Positions 9,101 to 21,100 of a DNA stretch of 64,000 nucleotides are shown here, one piece after another. Where the stretch lies: the NCBI GenBank assembly GCA_037349105.1, contig JAYJMM010000016.1:992001-1056000 (forward strand). The letters run 5' to 3'. Position 1 is the first letter of the stretch, and each line of letters starts with the position of its first letter. A program made the translations under genes and the position numbers. The notes under the pieces were generated by a model. That model did not search any database and had not been told where the DNA came from. It was given only the letters and a program-made list of their open reading frames with translations. This DNA is from Limnomonas spitsbergensis. Its lineage: Eukaryota; Chlorophyta; Chlorophyceae; Chlamydomonadales.

Positions 9101-12100
9101 GGCGCTGGCAGGGCTGCTCGGCCGGACATTCATGCAGGTGAGCACTGAGGCAGGGGGGGAGTCTTGAGGGTTTTAGGGCTTGAGGGTTTGAGGGGCGTAG
9201 GGGCCTAAATAGGGTTCAGTTGACCGCCTGATCGTGAGCCCCGGATCTTGAGGCAGGCAAACCATGGATCTAAGCGTGGGTATGCTCTGAATCTAGAGGC
9301 AGGCAAGCCCTGGATGTCGTGGCATGCAGGCCCCGGATCTCAAGGCAGGCAAGCCCCATATGTGACTGCTGGTAAGCCCTGAATCCCAAGGCAGGGGGCA
9401 CGTTGGTTTTTAAATAAAATGAATGTGTATGTTCTGAGATGTGAATTGTGGAAGCTTGAAAGTATTCTGGGTGCAGGATGGGACATGGCTACCGTGGTGA
9501 AAAGTGGTAAAAAGTGGTGAAGAGTGGTAAAAAGTGTCTCACCCCGTGGGCCTCCATGGAAGGAGGCAGTGGGCAGTGGGATGTGGGCAGTGGGTATTTT
9601 TTCTGCTGGGCGTTAAGGGTGACCTTGGCGCACATGGACGCAGCGTAGGCTAAGCGCTGCACTGCGGGAACGTATGTCACATTGTCGTACGTGTCACACT
9701 TACCACACATGCATGTCACACTTGTCACACCATGCCACACCAGTAGGGCACTGATGTGGATTACCCGAGTGTGGGCCGCGTGCTGACGCACGTGTCACAT
9801 TGTCACACATGGCATGCTGACAACTAACAAATGTCACACACATCATACTTAATGCTCACACATATCACACTTGTCTCACTGAAAATACAAATATCACACA
9901 TGACAGGTCTCATATATCACACATGCCTCACATGTCCCTCCTGCAGGGCATCCATGTGGATCCAGATCACTTGACGGTGGTGGCTGGTGCAGGGGCCGTC
10001 ATTGACAGTCTGTTGTGGTGCATTGGTCTGGCGGGTCAAGGAGTGCTCCTCCCGCGGCCATACTACCCACACTTCGATGTGGATTTACAAGTACGTGGAA
10101 TTGTTTCCTCATCCGCTCTTTATTCACTCCACTGTATAACAACTCTTTATCCGCTCCATATCCACTCCTTCCCCACTCTTTATCCACTTTATGCACACGC
10201 TGCCCAGGTGCGGTGCGGCATGACCCCCCTTGCATTCGATTTCGATTCAGGCTCCGGAGGGACCGTCGAGGAGCGACTGGATCTGGCAGCAGCGGCGGCA
10301 GCGGCAAGCGGCACCGCAGTCAAGGTAGAGCGTAGCCCCCTCGCCGGCAGGTTCCCTGGCTTCCTGTATTTTGTGCTCTTGGAGGTGTGTTACGTGTGTG
10401 AGCGCTTGGGTAGTGCAAGTGTCTTTCATTTTGCTTAAACTTAACATAGTGGGAGGCTGGCCGCCCAACCCTAAACCCTAAAACCTGAATCTCAAACCCT
10501 AAACCCTAAACCCTGACATGCGAACACACTAAAAAATAGCCTGGGGTCGTATGTGGCCCTCATCGTTAGCTGAGAAACGGCGAGAGTTTCGCGTTCTTAC
10601 CCGTTAGACCAAGGAATAGAGATGTGCAACCGTAGATTTAATTTGCCTCCCCTCGGGCATGAAAAGTCGATGAAAAGACGATTTCTTTTCACGCTGCCGT
10701 CAGGGCAAATCATCGACCAAAACTCTCAATTTCTGGCTGATCGGCAATCAATGATGAGTATATTCACGGATCCCTCAACCCCAAACAACGTTGATTATGA
10801 GGGAAGGCAAAGCAAATATACGATACAAGTCGTTCATAGGATATTAGGATTGTTTCAGCCTGCCGTGGCCAGATTGAAGCTCAAGAAATAAAGGAAGAAG
10901 ACTACGCTCCACAGGGGCGTGAGGGTTAGGAAACAGCGCGGCATGGGCCTAGGCCGCGTCCGGAATGAGGTCCAATGAACACAGCAGAGTCCTGATCCCT
11001 ACCCTCCTACCCCTGTTAAGTTAAGAGAGCTTATTAGGCTGCAATTTAGGGTTCAGTTTTGAGGGTTCGCGTTCAGGGTAAGAATCATGCGGCTTAGGGT
11101 TCAGGTTAGAGGGTGTAGGGTAGGGTTCAGGGTTGAGGGTAGGAACCCTGCGGCCGAGGGGTCCTCGCGCCGCATGCCCTGCTGCTTGGGCCTCCGGTCG
11201 GGGATTGGTCACCAAGTGCCCTGTGGTTTCTGACAAGCGGTCTGCCAGAGGTGTCCTGCTAGTGCGTAGGAAGAAAGAAAATTACGCCTCGCAGGGGCGT
11301 GAGGGTTAAGGAAACAGCGCGGTATGGGCCTAGGCCGCGTCCGCGCCGTTGCCATGCTGGTGCGTACAAGAATATGGCCTGTCCTTACTCCCTAGGAGCT
11401 GCCCACTCCAACCACAACGACCTTTTTAATTATACAAAAAGTAAAAATAAATAAAAATGAATCTCGAAATAAATATATTTTGATCACTAAAAAGCAAACT
11501 CAACGCAATAAACCCCCTAAACCCTTCCAGATGGTCCTGCTCACCAATTTCAACTGGCACCTGATATAAATGCTCGACGCTCCACCGTAAACCCTATACC
11601 TTGAACCCTCCCATGTGCTGCTCCTCACTATCGCCAACACCCCTACGTCAATACGCTGTAGACTTGACCCTCTACTCTTAACCCTAAACCTTCCCAGGTG
11701 CTACTGCTCAGTGCCGACCAACGCCAACAACCCCACGTCAATGCGCTGAAAAGAAAACCCTTTACACTGAAGTCTGAACCCTCAACCCTCCCAGGTGCTG
11801 CTCCTCGCCAACCCTAACAACCCAATGTCAAAACTTAACCCCAGACACTGAACTCTGAACCCTCCACCCTCCCAGGTGCTGCTCCTCACCAACCCCAACA
11901 ACCCAATGTCAATGCGCTCAAAACTCAACCCCGGACACTAAACTCTCAAGTCTTTAACCCTCCCAGGTGCTGCTCCTCACCAACCCCAACAACCCAATGT
12001 CCACTACGTACTCTCGCGAGACGCTCGTGTCCGCCCTCCGATGGTGCATGGCCAACGAGGTGCACCTGGTCAGGTACAGAACCGGTAGTGTGTCTAGGGT

Positions 12101-15100
12101 TTCAGGTTTACCCTAAATCTTAAACCTAGACTTGAAACCTGAAACCTGGTCAGGTAAAGTATAGGGTTCAAAGTTTACCCTATACCCTTAAACCTAAAAC
12201 CTAGACCCTAAACCCTTAACCTGGTCAGGTAAAGCAGTGTGTCTAGGGTTGAGGGTTTACCCTTTACCTTAAACCTAGACCCTAGACCCTAAACTTGGTC
12301 ATGTCAAGTATTGTGTATAGGGTTGAGGGTTTACCCTAAACCCTTAGCCTGGTCAGGTCAAGTAGTGTGTGTAGGGTTGAGGGTTTACCCTAAGCCCTAA
12401 ACGTAGACCCTTAACCCTTAACCTGGTCAGGTTAAGTCGTGTGTGTAGGGTTGAGGGTTTACCTTAAACCCTACAACCGAGACCCTTAACCCTGAATCTG
12501 GTCAGGTAAAGTCGTGTGTGTAGGGTTGAGGGTTTACCCTAAACCCTACAACCTAGACCCTAAACCCTAAACCTGGTCAGGTAGAGTAATGTCTTTCCCT
12601 AGGCCCTTGGGGCTGCGCTGTTCCCTTGACCCGTACGTCCCTACAAGGGCCTAGTTTTCATTGTTTATTTTCTCCTAACAATCACGTGCCGTCACGCGCC
12701 CTAGCTCCCCATATTCAGTGTTTTGGGGTTTCGGGTTTAAGAACCCTTAATCGGCAGACCTACCATTCCAGGTTTGGGGTTTGGGGTCTAGGGACCCGAA
12801 ACCATTAGCCCTAGTGTCCCAGGTCGAAAGATCTGGTTGGCATGACTGCATGAGCTGCGGAGGGGGCCCATGTGCAGGGAGTGCGAGAGAAGGCAAAGAA
12901 AACATGTTTATTTCTTTTTGTTATTTTCACGCACTGGTATAGCATAAACCACCTTCAGCAGGTCCCTGGGCTGATGGGGATCCAAATTTGACTGACCTTC
13001 AGCAATGATTAATTTAGCACGCTTATGCTATACTTCAGTTACATCACGGCCTACGGCCGTGGGGGCCTGGTGCAGCAAGCCCTACTGCTGTGGCCTACCC
13101 TATTCAATTCCCCTTCTATAGCCCCCACTCCCCATTTCCTGACTTTCATCATTCCCTCCATCCCCTAAAGCACCATCTCCATGTCCTCTGTCCAATGAAC
13201 CTCCACCCTACAAGTGTGGCCTGCCCTTATAAAACAAGAATTGCTAAAAAGTTAAATGAGGGACGTCATGTCGATTGACTGGATTGTTTGCTAATTTTTT
13301 GCCCCATTTGTAGCAACTTGGCTCACTTGGCATTTTTGTAGGGGCTGGACAATAAATGGCAGGTTTTGAGATCTTTGGTAGGGGACTAAGCAAGAAATGG
13401 TAGGTGCAAGCCAATTCTGGTAGGTCGGGGAATCATAGCCCTGATTTTTGGTAAGTTGGCTGAAATCGGTAGGAAAACCTACCAGTTTTGACACCACCTA
13501 CCTACCAAAACAGGGGGGTTGAGTAGTAGTGTAGGCTGGTCAAGGTTTGGTCCCAATCGGCCCAGTAATGGCCGCCCGGTGGCCCCCGGAAGGTGCTCTG
13601 GCACGTACTAAAACAAACACTGACCTTCAGCTAGTGGCCTAAGGAGCTGGGCTGGTTGCACCTTCTGGCTGTTGACCATGATATAGCTGAATTGTTGCTG
13701 AAGCATATGCGCTGCATCTGTTATGGGATCTAGTGATGTACGTTTCAGTGATGCATGTGTGATGTATGTATCTGTGATGCACTGAAGTGATACTGTTCTG
13801 TATTGGACTGACGACGTGATGCGCGATCGATATCTGATGTACTGATGTGGAATGTGTTTACCCTCGCCGCAGTGATGAGATATATGCTCTGTCGGTGTGG
13901 AAGGAGGGCGCACCGTGCTTTGAGAGTCTTGAATGCATTGCCCGCGAGGAGGCGCCCACGCTCCCGGGCGGGGACACGCGCGTCAGCCAGCTACTGCATG
14001 TTGTATTTGGTCTTTCCAAGGATTTTTGTGCCAGCGGGCTTCGATTCGGGGGCCTGCACACACGCAATGCCGCGCTGAATCACGTGAGTGTCACGGCGTC
14101 CGTGCTGTAGCTGAATTGTAGCTCAAACACACATTGTGACGCGCTGAAACGCTTGATTGTCTCTCTGCCCGTGACTGAATTACTTGCAAAGACGCGCTGA
14201 ATCACGTGATGAATGTCACGGTAGGTGTGCGTTCGGTAGCTGATTTGTAGCTGAAGCACTCACAGTGCCGCACTGCCGCGCCGAAACGCGTAATTGTCTC
14301 TCTGCCCGTGTAGCTGAATTGCATCTGAAGCACTCGCGATACCCGCAGAATCACGTGAGTGACACTCTGCCCGTAACGCACGGTACCTTAGACAGTCGCG
14401 TTGCCGTGCTCAATCGTGAGACTCAGTGCGATAAATTTGCATCTGTCATGAGGAAGCTGGGCTCACGTCGCCTCTGTTCCTACAACAAGTGTGTCCACTG
14501 GGAGTCGAACCCAGGCCACTCGCTTGGAAGGCGAGAATCATAACCGTTTGACTATGGACACACAGATGACCTACAGTCAACTGTAATGTATAAGAATTTG
14601 AGAAATCTATCCGTAGGAGAGCTCATCATCCGTAGGTCGGGGTGTTTGTGGCATAAGTGCCTTGCTTCTCCCTGTCTAGGCCTCTCCCTTAGGGTGGTTG
14701 TTGATGCTTGTCTTGCTCCTAGGGTTGCTGATTTCAGGACGTATCTTGATGCTTTATTTCTTGGCTGGCTGTGCCCTTTGCACAGGGGCAACTAGTCATG
14801 CCCCTCCTGGCAGTTTGGTGGCCTTTTCCGGTCCTTTTGCTTGTTGAGTTTACGGCTTTGCTTGTTGAATTTACGGCTCCTAATTGTCAGCCGCTCAGCT
14901 GCTCTTCTTTGGGGTGGGCCCCCAAGCCTTGCCTTTGTTCTTTGGCATGGGGTCATAGGGGTCACCCGCAGTTTTATTTCTTAACTCCACTAGGGCTCTA
15001 GGTCTTTTGATCTAGTCCTAGGCCCCACGAGGTTTATAGGTCCTAGGTATTAGACCCTTGTAGGTCATAGGCCCTAGACCCTACTAGGTTTCTAGGTCTT

Positions 15101-18100
15101 TTGATCCAATCGTATGTCCTATTGGGACAACGGCTGCTCAGTGGCCGGCCACCCTTGTAAACCCCTGAAATGAAAATGAGGTGTCGTTTTTCAAATATGA
15201 AAATGGGGTGTAACTTAAGTGTAGGTATACTACAATACGAGTAGCTCGCTGGTAAGGGGAGTAGGTCAGGGTTGCACCTTGAGGAGGTGCAGGTTCTCAC
15301 CCCCGGGTGGGACCGTGGGTGTAGCTGGAGTGTAGCTGAAGTACGAATGTACGATACAAAAAGCACGCTGGTACAAGGAGGCCTTTAAGGCGCTTGTTGA
15401 AAAAGGCCTCCTTGTACCAATATGATGTTGAAAAACAACTACCGTAAAACGCCTTTGACTCCGCTCGAAATTAAATAATTATAGGGGTGCGCGGACATGG
15501 TGCGCGATAATATTAATTAAAAAAAGTCCGCTGCGCGGAGCGTCAGTCAGGTGCCCAAAAAACTATTTTGGGGGTGCGCGGTATGAATTAAAAACAGCAC
15601 TTTTTACAAAAATCGTGCGCTAGCGCGCGACTGTTTGATTCGACATCCGTTTAGTCATCCTTGTCAAGTCTGCTCAAATAGCCATGCACAGCAACACTAC
15701 TGATGACTCAGATGAGCACTACCGGTACTCATAGGTAGCATTACTGCTCAGTTCAGCCTCCATCCACTCGGCTCGCCAGTCGAATCGCCAGCGCCTCTCC
15801 TCGGCCTGCTCGGCCTTCCAATCCTCCTCCTCCTCCCTCGCCTCCCTCGCCTCCTCATCCTCCTCCCCTTCCTCCTCCTCCTCCTCCTCCTCCTCCGCCT
15901 CCTTCTTCTTGTCCTCTTTCTCCTCTTTCTCCTCGTTCTCTGGTTCCTTCTTCTCTGCCTCCTTCTTCTCTGCCTCCTCCTTCTCGCTTCCCTCCTTTTT
16001 GGGTTTAAAGAGCATAGACCTTGGTAGTTTACGCTTCCTAGTACTAGTACTGCTCATGTTCGAGGCAGCAGGGCACGGTGACGGCGCGGCCATTTGTAAG
16101 TGGTGGCGTAGAGCACGTTGCCGATCATCATGTTCATAAATCGGTTGTACAAACGGTTTGTGTGTCCATGTCCATTCGGCGCCTTGCATCTGACATACTT
16201 TGTTCAATGAAACAACCATCTATATGAAACATCTTTAAGAAAACTAGTGAGCTCAGCCAACAAGAGTTGGCCAGGAACGCAGCGGCAAGGAAGACAAGGG
16301 AGGAGGCGGAGGCGGATGCTCGTGAGGATGCCCGTGCGATGGGGCTGTCGACACCGGTGCTGAAGAGGCCTGTTGGGCGCCCTCCCAAAAGCAGGCACCA
16401 ACTAGTACCACACGCGGTCATTGCTGTCCCCAGGCAGAACTTGCTAGGGTCCCCGAGGTGTGTTACGTGTGTGAGCGCTTGAATAGTGCAAGTGTCTTTC
16501 ATTTTGCTTAAACTTAACATAGTGGGAGGCTGGCCGCCCAACCCTAAACCCTAAACCCTAAACCCTAAACCCTAAACCCTAAACCCTAAACCCTAAAAGA
16601 CCTCAGGGTGGACTGCCAAACTGCGTTGTACCACTGAGCCGCCCACGTTTATATAAGCACACGTTTCCTGAGGCCAGAAACCGGCGGGGGAGGAGGATGA
16701 CGATTACGGGATCGTTGCTAGCAGGGGGGTGCTAGCATCACCCAAAGTTTTAACTGAGCTTTACGGTACTGGCTGACAGTGCTGCGCGGACGGAAATTTA
16801 AATTATTTCAGTGATGCGCGATGTGTAATTAAATTCTGTGCTGCGAGGCGTTAAATTAAATTAAAATTTCGTCGCTGCGCGACCGTTTTTTAAATTCTTT
16901 TTGGGGTGCGCGGCCGAAAAATAATTTTTTTTTTTGGGGTGTGCGGAGTCTAAAGCGTTTTACGGTATCATATTCAAAAGGGCTGCACACAGACGAGGCG
17001 CAGTTTCCTGGCTTCTGGTGGGACGGTGGGTGTTGCCAAACGTGTCTCTGGGGGGGCCTGCTTTGGACCTGTGAGTATCTTCTCCATCAGCAGATTCATT
17101 TCCCGGAAAGAGAACAGCATGGGCTGATCCTGCGTGTATACCGTATAACCTTACAATTCTTCATTCCACACTTGTCCAACCTCCAATTACCAGTGTTTCT
17201 CTTTTCGGGCACAAGTACACCTTCAGCAGGCCGCCGAAGGCCCAATTGGGACCAAACTTGGACCAGCCTACAACAAGTGGCCAAAGCAGAGCATGGTTGG
17301 CCACGAATGAGGTTGCCGACCAGAGGCTGGAGTGTAGCTGAAATGTAGCTGAGTCACAAAAAAGAAATACTGAGCGTTACTCACCTCCAGAGATGCCTTA
17401 ATATGACTCTGTTAACCACAGCTGTCTGTCTGCTATCATCCCTGCCCAGCTACTAAACCCAACTATCGCCCAGCTTTTACCACAGCCTAACCAGGGCTCT
17501 ACAAACCGGCCGGTTCCCGGACAGAATTGGACAAAAGAAAAAAAAAACGGGGAAAAGCGAGAGGGGGGTTCCGGCGAAGCCGGAAAAAAAGGGGAAAGTA
17601 TGAATGTTCTCCGGCTGTCGTGATTTGGGGCCGGAGGCCCACAAACTCTTATCCGGCTCTTATTCTCCCCGGCTGTTCCATGTGTATTCCCTTGAACATA
17701 CTCTCAGCACGCCATTATGGCTAGTTGTTCTAGAGAGCGGTTGTCTGCTAGCCAACCCTTCAACTTCCGTCGGCATGTGGTCGTTAGACAAAGCGAAGGA
17801 GCTAGCCACGTCTCGAAGTCGAGGAGCAACGTCGCGAAGTCGAGGATGAGATCGACCTCACCGAAACCGCCCCAGCCGAAAAAGACGAAACAGCCCCAGC
17901 CGAAACAGCCTCCTCTCTCGTCTCGCTGGCGATCTTCCCTCAGGCAGACGGCACCTTGAAAGCCTACCTGATATACGCCCTCGATTCCCTACCTCTTCCG
18001 ACAGCTCCAAAAGAGGAGGAGAGACTGTAGTTATGTGTGTGTAGGTTTGTGTCTAGGAGTGTCTTTGAGACTAGAGAGGATCGAACAGTTTGTAATGAGC

Positions 18101-21100
18101 GGGAAACAAAATCACACTTACAACCCTAACCCCTCTCACCCTCAGGCCCTGGCGAGCTTGAGCCACCAGTCCACCTCTGCTCAACTCCTGCTTATAAACC
18201 CTCACCCTAACCCCTCTCACCCTCAGGCCCTGGCGAGCTTGAGCCACCAGTCCACCTCTGCTCAACTCCTGCTTATAAACCCTCAACCCTAACCCCTTTT
18301 ACCCTCAGGCCCTGGCGAGCTTGAGCCACCAGTCCACCTCTGCTCAACTCCTGCTTATAAACCCTCAACCCTAACCCCTCTCACCCTCAGGCCCTGGCGA
18401 GCTTGAGCCACCAGTCCACCTCTGCTCAACTCCTGCATATAAACCCTCAACCCTCAACCCTTTCACCCGCAGGCCCTGGCGAGCTTGAGCCACCAGTCCA
18501 CCTCTTCTCAACTCCTGCTTATAAACCCTCAACCCTAACCCCTCTCACCCTCAGGCCCTGGCGAGCTTGAACCACCACTCCACCTCTGCTCAACGACCAC
18601 TGATAAACCCTCAACCTAACCCCATTCACCTTCAGGCCCTGGCGAGCTTGAGCCACCATTCCACCTCTGCTCAACTCCTGCTTACAAACCCTAACCCTAA
18701 CCCCTCTCACCATCAGGCCCTGGCGAGCTTGAGCCACCACTCCACCTCTGCTCAACTCCTGCTTATAAACCCTCAACCCTAACCCCTCTCACCCTCAGGC
18801 CCTGGCGAGCTTGAGCCACCACTCCACCTCTGCTCAACTCCTGCTTATAAACCCTCAACCCTAACCCCTCTCACCCGCAGGCCCTGGCGAGCTTGAGCCA
18901 CCAGTCCACCTCTGCTCAACGACCACTGATAAACCCTCAACCTAACCCCATTCACCTTCAGGCCCTGGCGAGCTTGAGCCACCAGTCCACCTCTGCTCAA
19001 CTCCTGCTTATAAACCCTAACCCTAACCCCTCTCACCCTCAGGCCCTGGCGAGCTTGAGCCACCAGTCGACCTCTGCTCAACTCCTGCTTATAAACCTTC
19101 ACCCTAACCCCTCTCACCCTCAGGCCCTGGCGAGCTTGAGCCACCAGTCCACCTCTGCTCAACTCCTGCTTATAAACCCTCAACCCTAACCCCTCTCACC
19201 ATCAGGCCCTGGCGAGCTTGAGCCACCAGTCCACCTCTGCTCAACTCCTGCTTATAAACCTTCACCCAAACCCCTCTCACCCTCAGGCCCTGGCGAGCTT
19301 GAGCCACCAGTCCACCTCTGCTCAACTCCTGCTTATAAACCCTCACCCTAACCCCTCTCACCCTCAGGCCCTGGCGAGCTTGAGCCACCAGTCCACCTCT
19401 GCTCAACTCCTGCTTATAAACCCTCAACCCTAACCCCTCTCACCCTCAGGCCCTGGCGAGCTTGAGCCACCAGTCCACCTCTGCTCAACTCCTGCTTATA
19501 AACCCTCACCCTAACCCCTCTCACCCTCAGGCCCTGGCGAGCTTGAGCCACCAGTCCACCTCTGCTCAACTCCTGCTTATAAACCCTCAACCCTAACCCC
19601 TTTTACCCTCAGGCCCTGGCGAGCTTGAGCCACCAGTCCACCTCTGCTCAACTCCTGCTTATAAACCCTCAACCCTAACCCCTCTCACCCTCAGGCCCTG
19701 GCGAGCTTGAGCCACCAGTCCACCTCTGCTCAACTCCTGCATATAAACCCTCAACCCTCAACCCTTTCACCCGCAGGCCCTGGCGAGCTTGAGCCACCAG
19801 TCCACCTCTTCTCAACTCCTGCTTATAAACCCTCAACCCTAACCCCTCTCACCCTCAGGCCCTGGCGAGCTTGAGCCACCACTCCACCTCTGCTCAACGA
19901 CTGCTTACAAACCCTAACCTTAACCCCTCTCACCATCAGGCCCTGGCGAGCTTGAGCCACCACTCCACCTCTGCTCAACTCCTGCTTATAAACCCTCAAC
20001 CCTAACCCCTCTCACCCTCAGGCCCTGGCGAGCTTGAGCCACCACTCCACCTCTGCTCAACTCCTGCTTATAAACCCTCAACCCTAACCCCTCTCACCCT
20101 CAGGCCCTGGCGAGCTTGAGCCACCAGTCCACCTCTGCTCAACGACCACTGATAAACCCTCAACCTAACCCCATTCACCTTCAGGCCCTGGCGAGCTTGA
20201 GCCACCAGTCCACCTCTGCTCAACTCCTGCTTATAAACCCTAACCCTAACCCCTCTCACCCTCAGGCCCTGGCGAGCTTGAGCCACCAGTCGACCTCTGC
20301 TCAACTCCTGCTTATAAACCTTCACCCTAACCCCTCTCACCCTCAGGCCCTGGCGAGCTTGAGCCACCAGTCCACCTCTGCTCAACTCCTGCTTATAAAC
20401 CCTCAACCCTAACCCCTCTCACCATCAGGCCCTGGCGAGCTTGAGCCACCAGTCCACCTCTGCTCAACTCCTGCTTATAAACCTTCACCCAAACCCCTCT
20501 CACCCTCAGGCCCTGGCGAGCTTGAGCCACCAGTCCACCTCTGCTCAACTCCTGCTTATAAACCCTCACCCTAACCCCTCTCACCCTCAGGCCCTGGCGA
20601 GCTTGAGCCACCAGTCCACCTCTGCTCAACTCCTGCTTATAAACCCTCAACCCTAACCCCTCTTACCCTCAGGCCCTGGCGAGCTTGAGCCACCAGTCCA
20701 CCTCTGCTCAACTCCTGCATATAAACCCTCAACCCTCAACCCTTTCACCCTCAGGCCCTGGCGAGCTTGAGCCACCAGTCCACTTCTTCTCAACTCCTGC
20801 TTATAAACCCTCAACCCTAACCCCTCTCACCCTCAGGCCCTGGCGAGCTTGAGCCACCACTCCACCTCTGCTCAACTCCTGCTTATAAACCCTCAACCCT
20901 AACCCCTCTCACCCTCAGGCCCTGGCGAGCTTGAGCCACCAGTCCACCTCTGCTCAACTCCTGCTTATAAACCCTCAACCCTAACCCCTCTCACCATCAG
21001 GCCATGGCGAGCTTGAGCCACCCGTCCACCTCTGCTCAACTCCTGCTTATAAACCCTCAACCCTAACCCCTTTTACCCTCAGGCCCTGGCGAGCTTGAGC

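Larger units (their letters stand above)
15440..16967. mobile_element. DNA transposon with 25-bp terminal inverted repeats
   Basis: The left end TACCGTAAAACGCCTTTGAC+TCCGC (15440-15464) matches the complement of the right end 16943-16967 at about 22 of 25 positions. Both ends are bounded by TA, compatible with a TA target duplication. Subterminal GGGGTGCGCGG-type motifs occur at both ends (about 15485, 15569, 16903, 16936). Inside are a Glu-rich minus-strand ORF, a plus-strand AT-hook ORF, and the 110-bp repeat with telomeric tract. No recognisable transposase catalytic domain was seen, so it is probably non-autonomous or decayed. Confidence 0.75.

Noticed and set aside
14586..15001. ORFs of 69-76 codons after the tRNA gene
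   Set aside because: No recognisable domain, no splice-compatible link to a gene, and the sequence contains local CTAGGTC-type repeats.
16541..16600. True chromosome end
   Set aside because: The CCCTAAA tract is only eight units and is flanked on both sides by intron sequence inside a transposon, so it is interstitial.
16608..16655. Minus-strand tRNA with GGCTCAGTGGTA start
   Set aside because: An A-box-like word is present, but no anticodon stem or T-arm can be formed.
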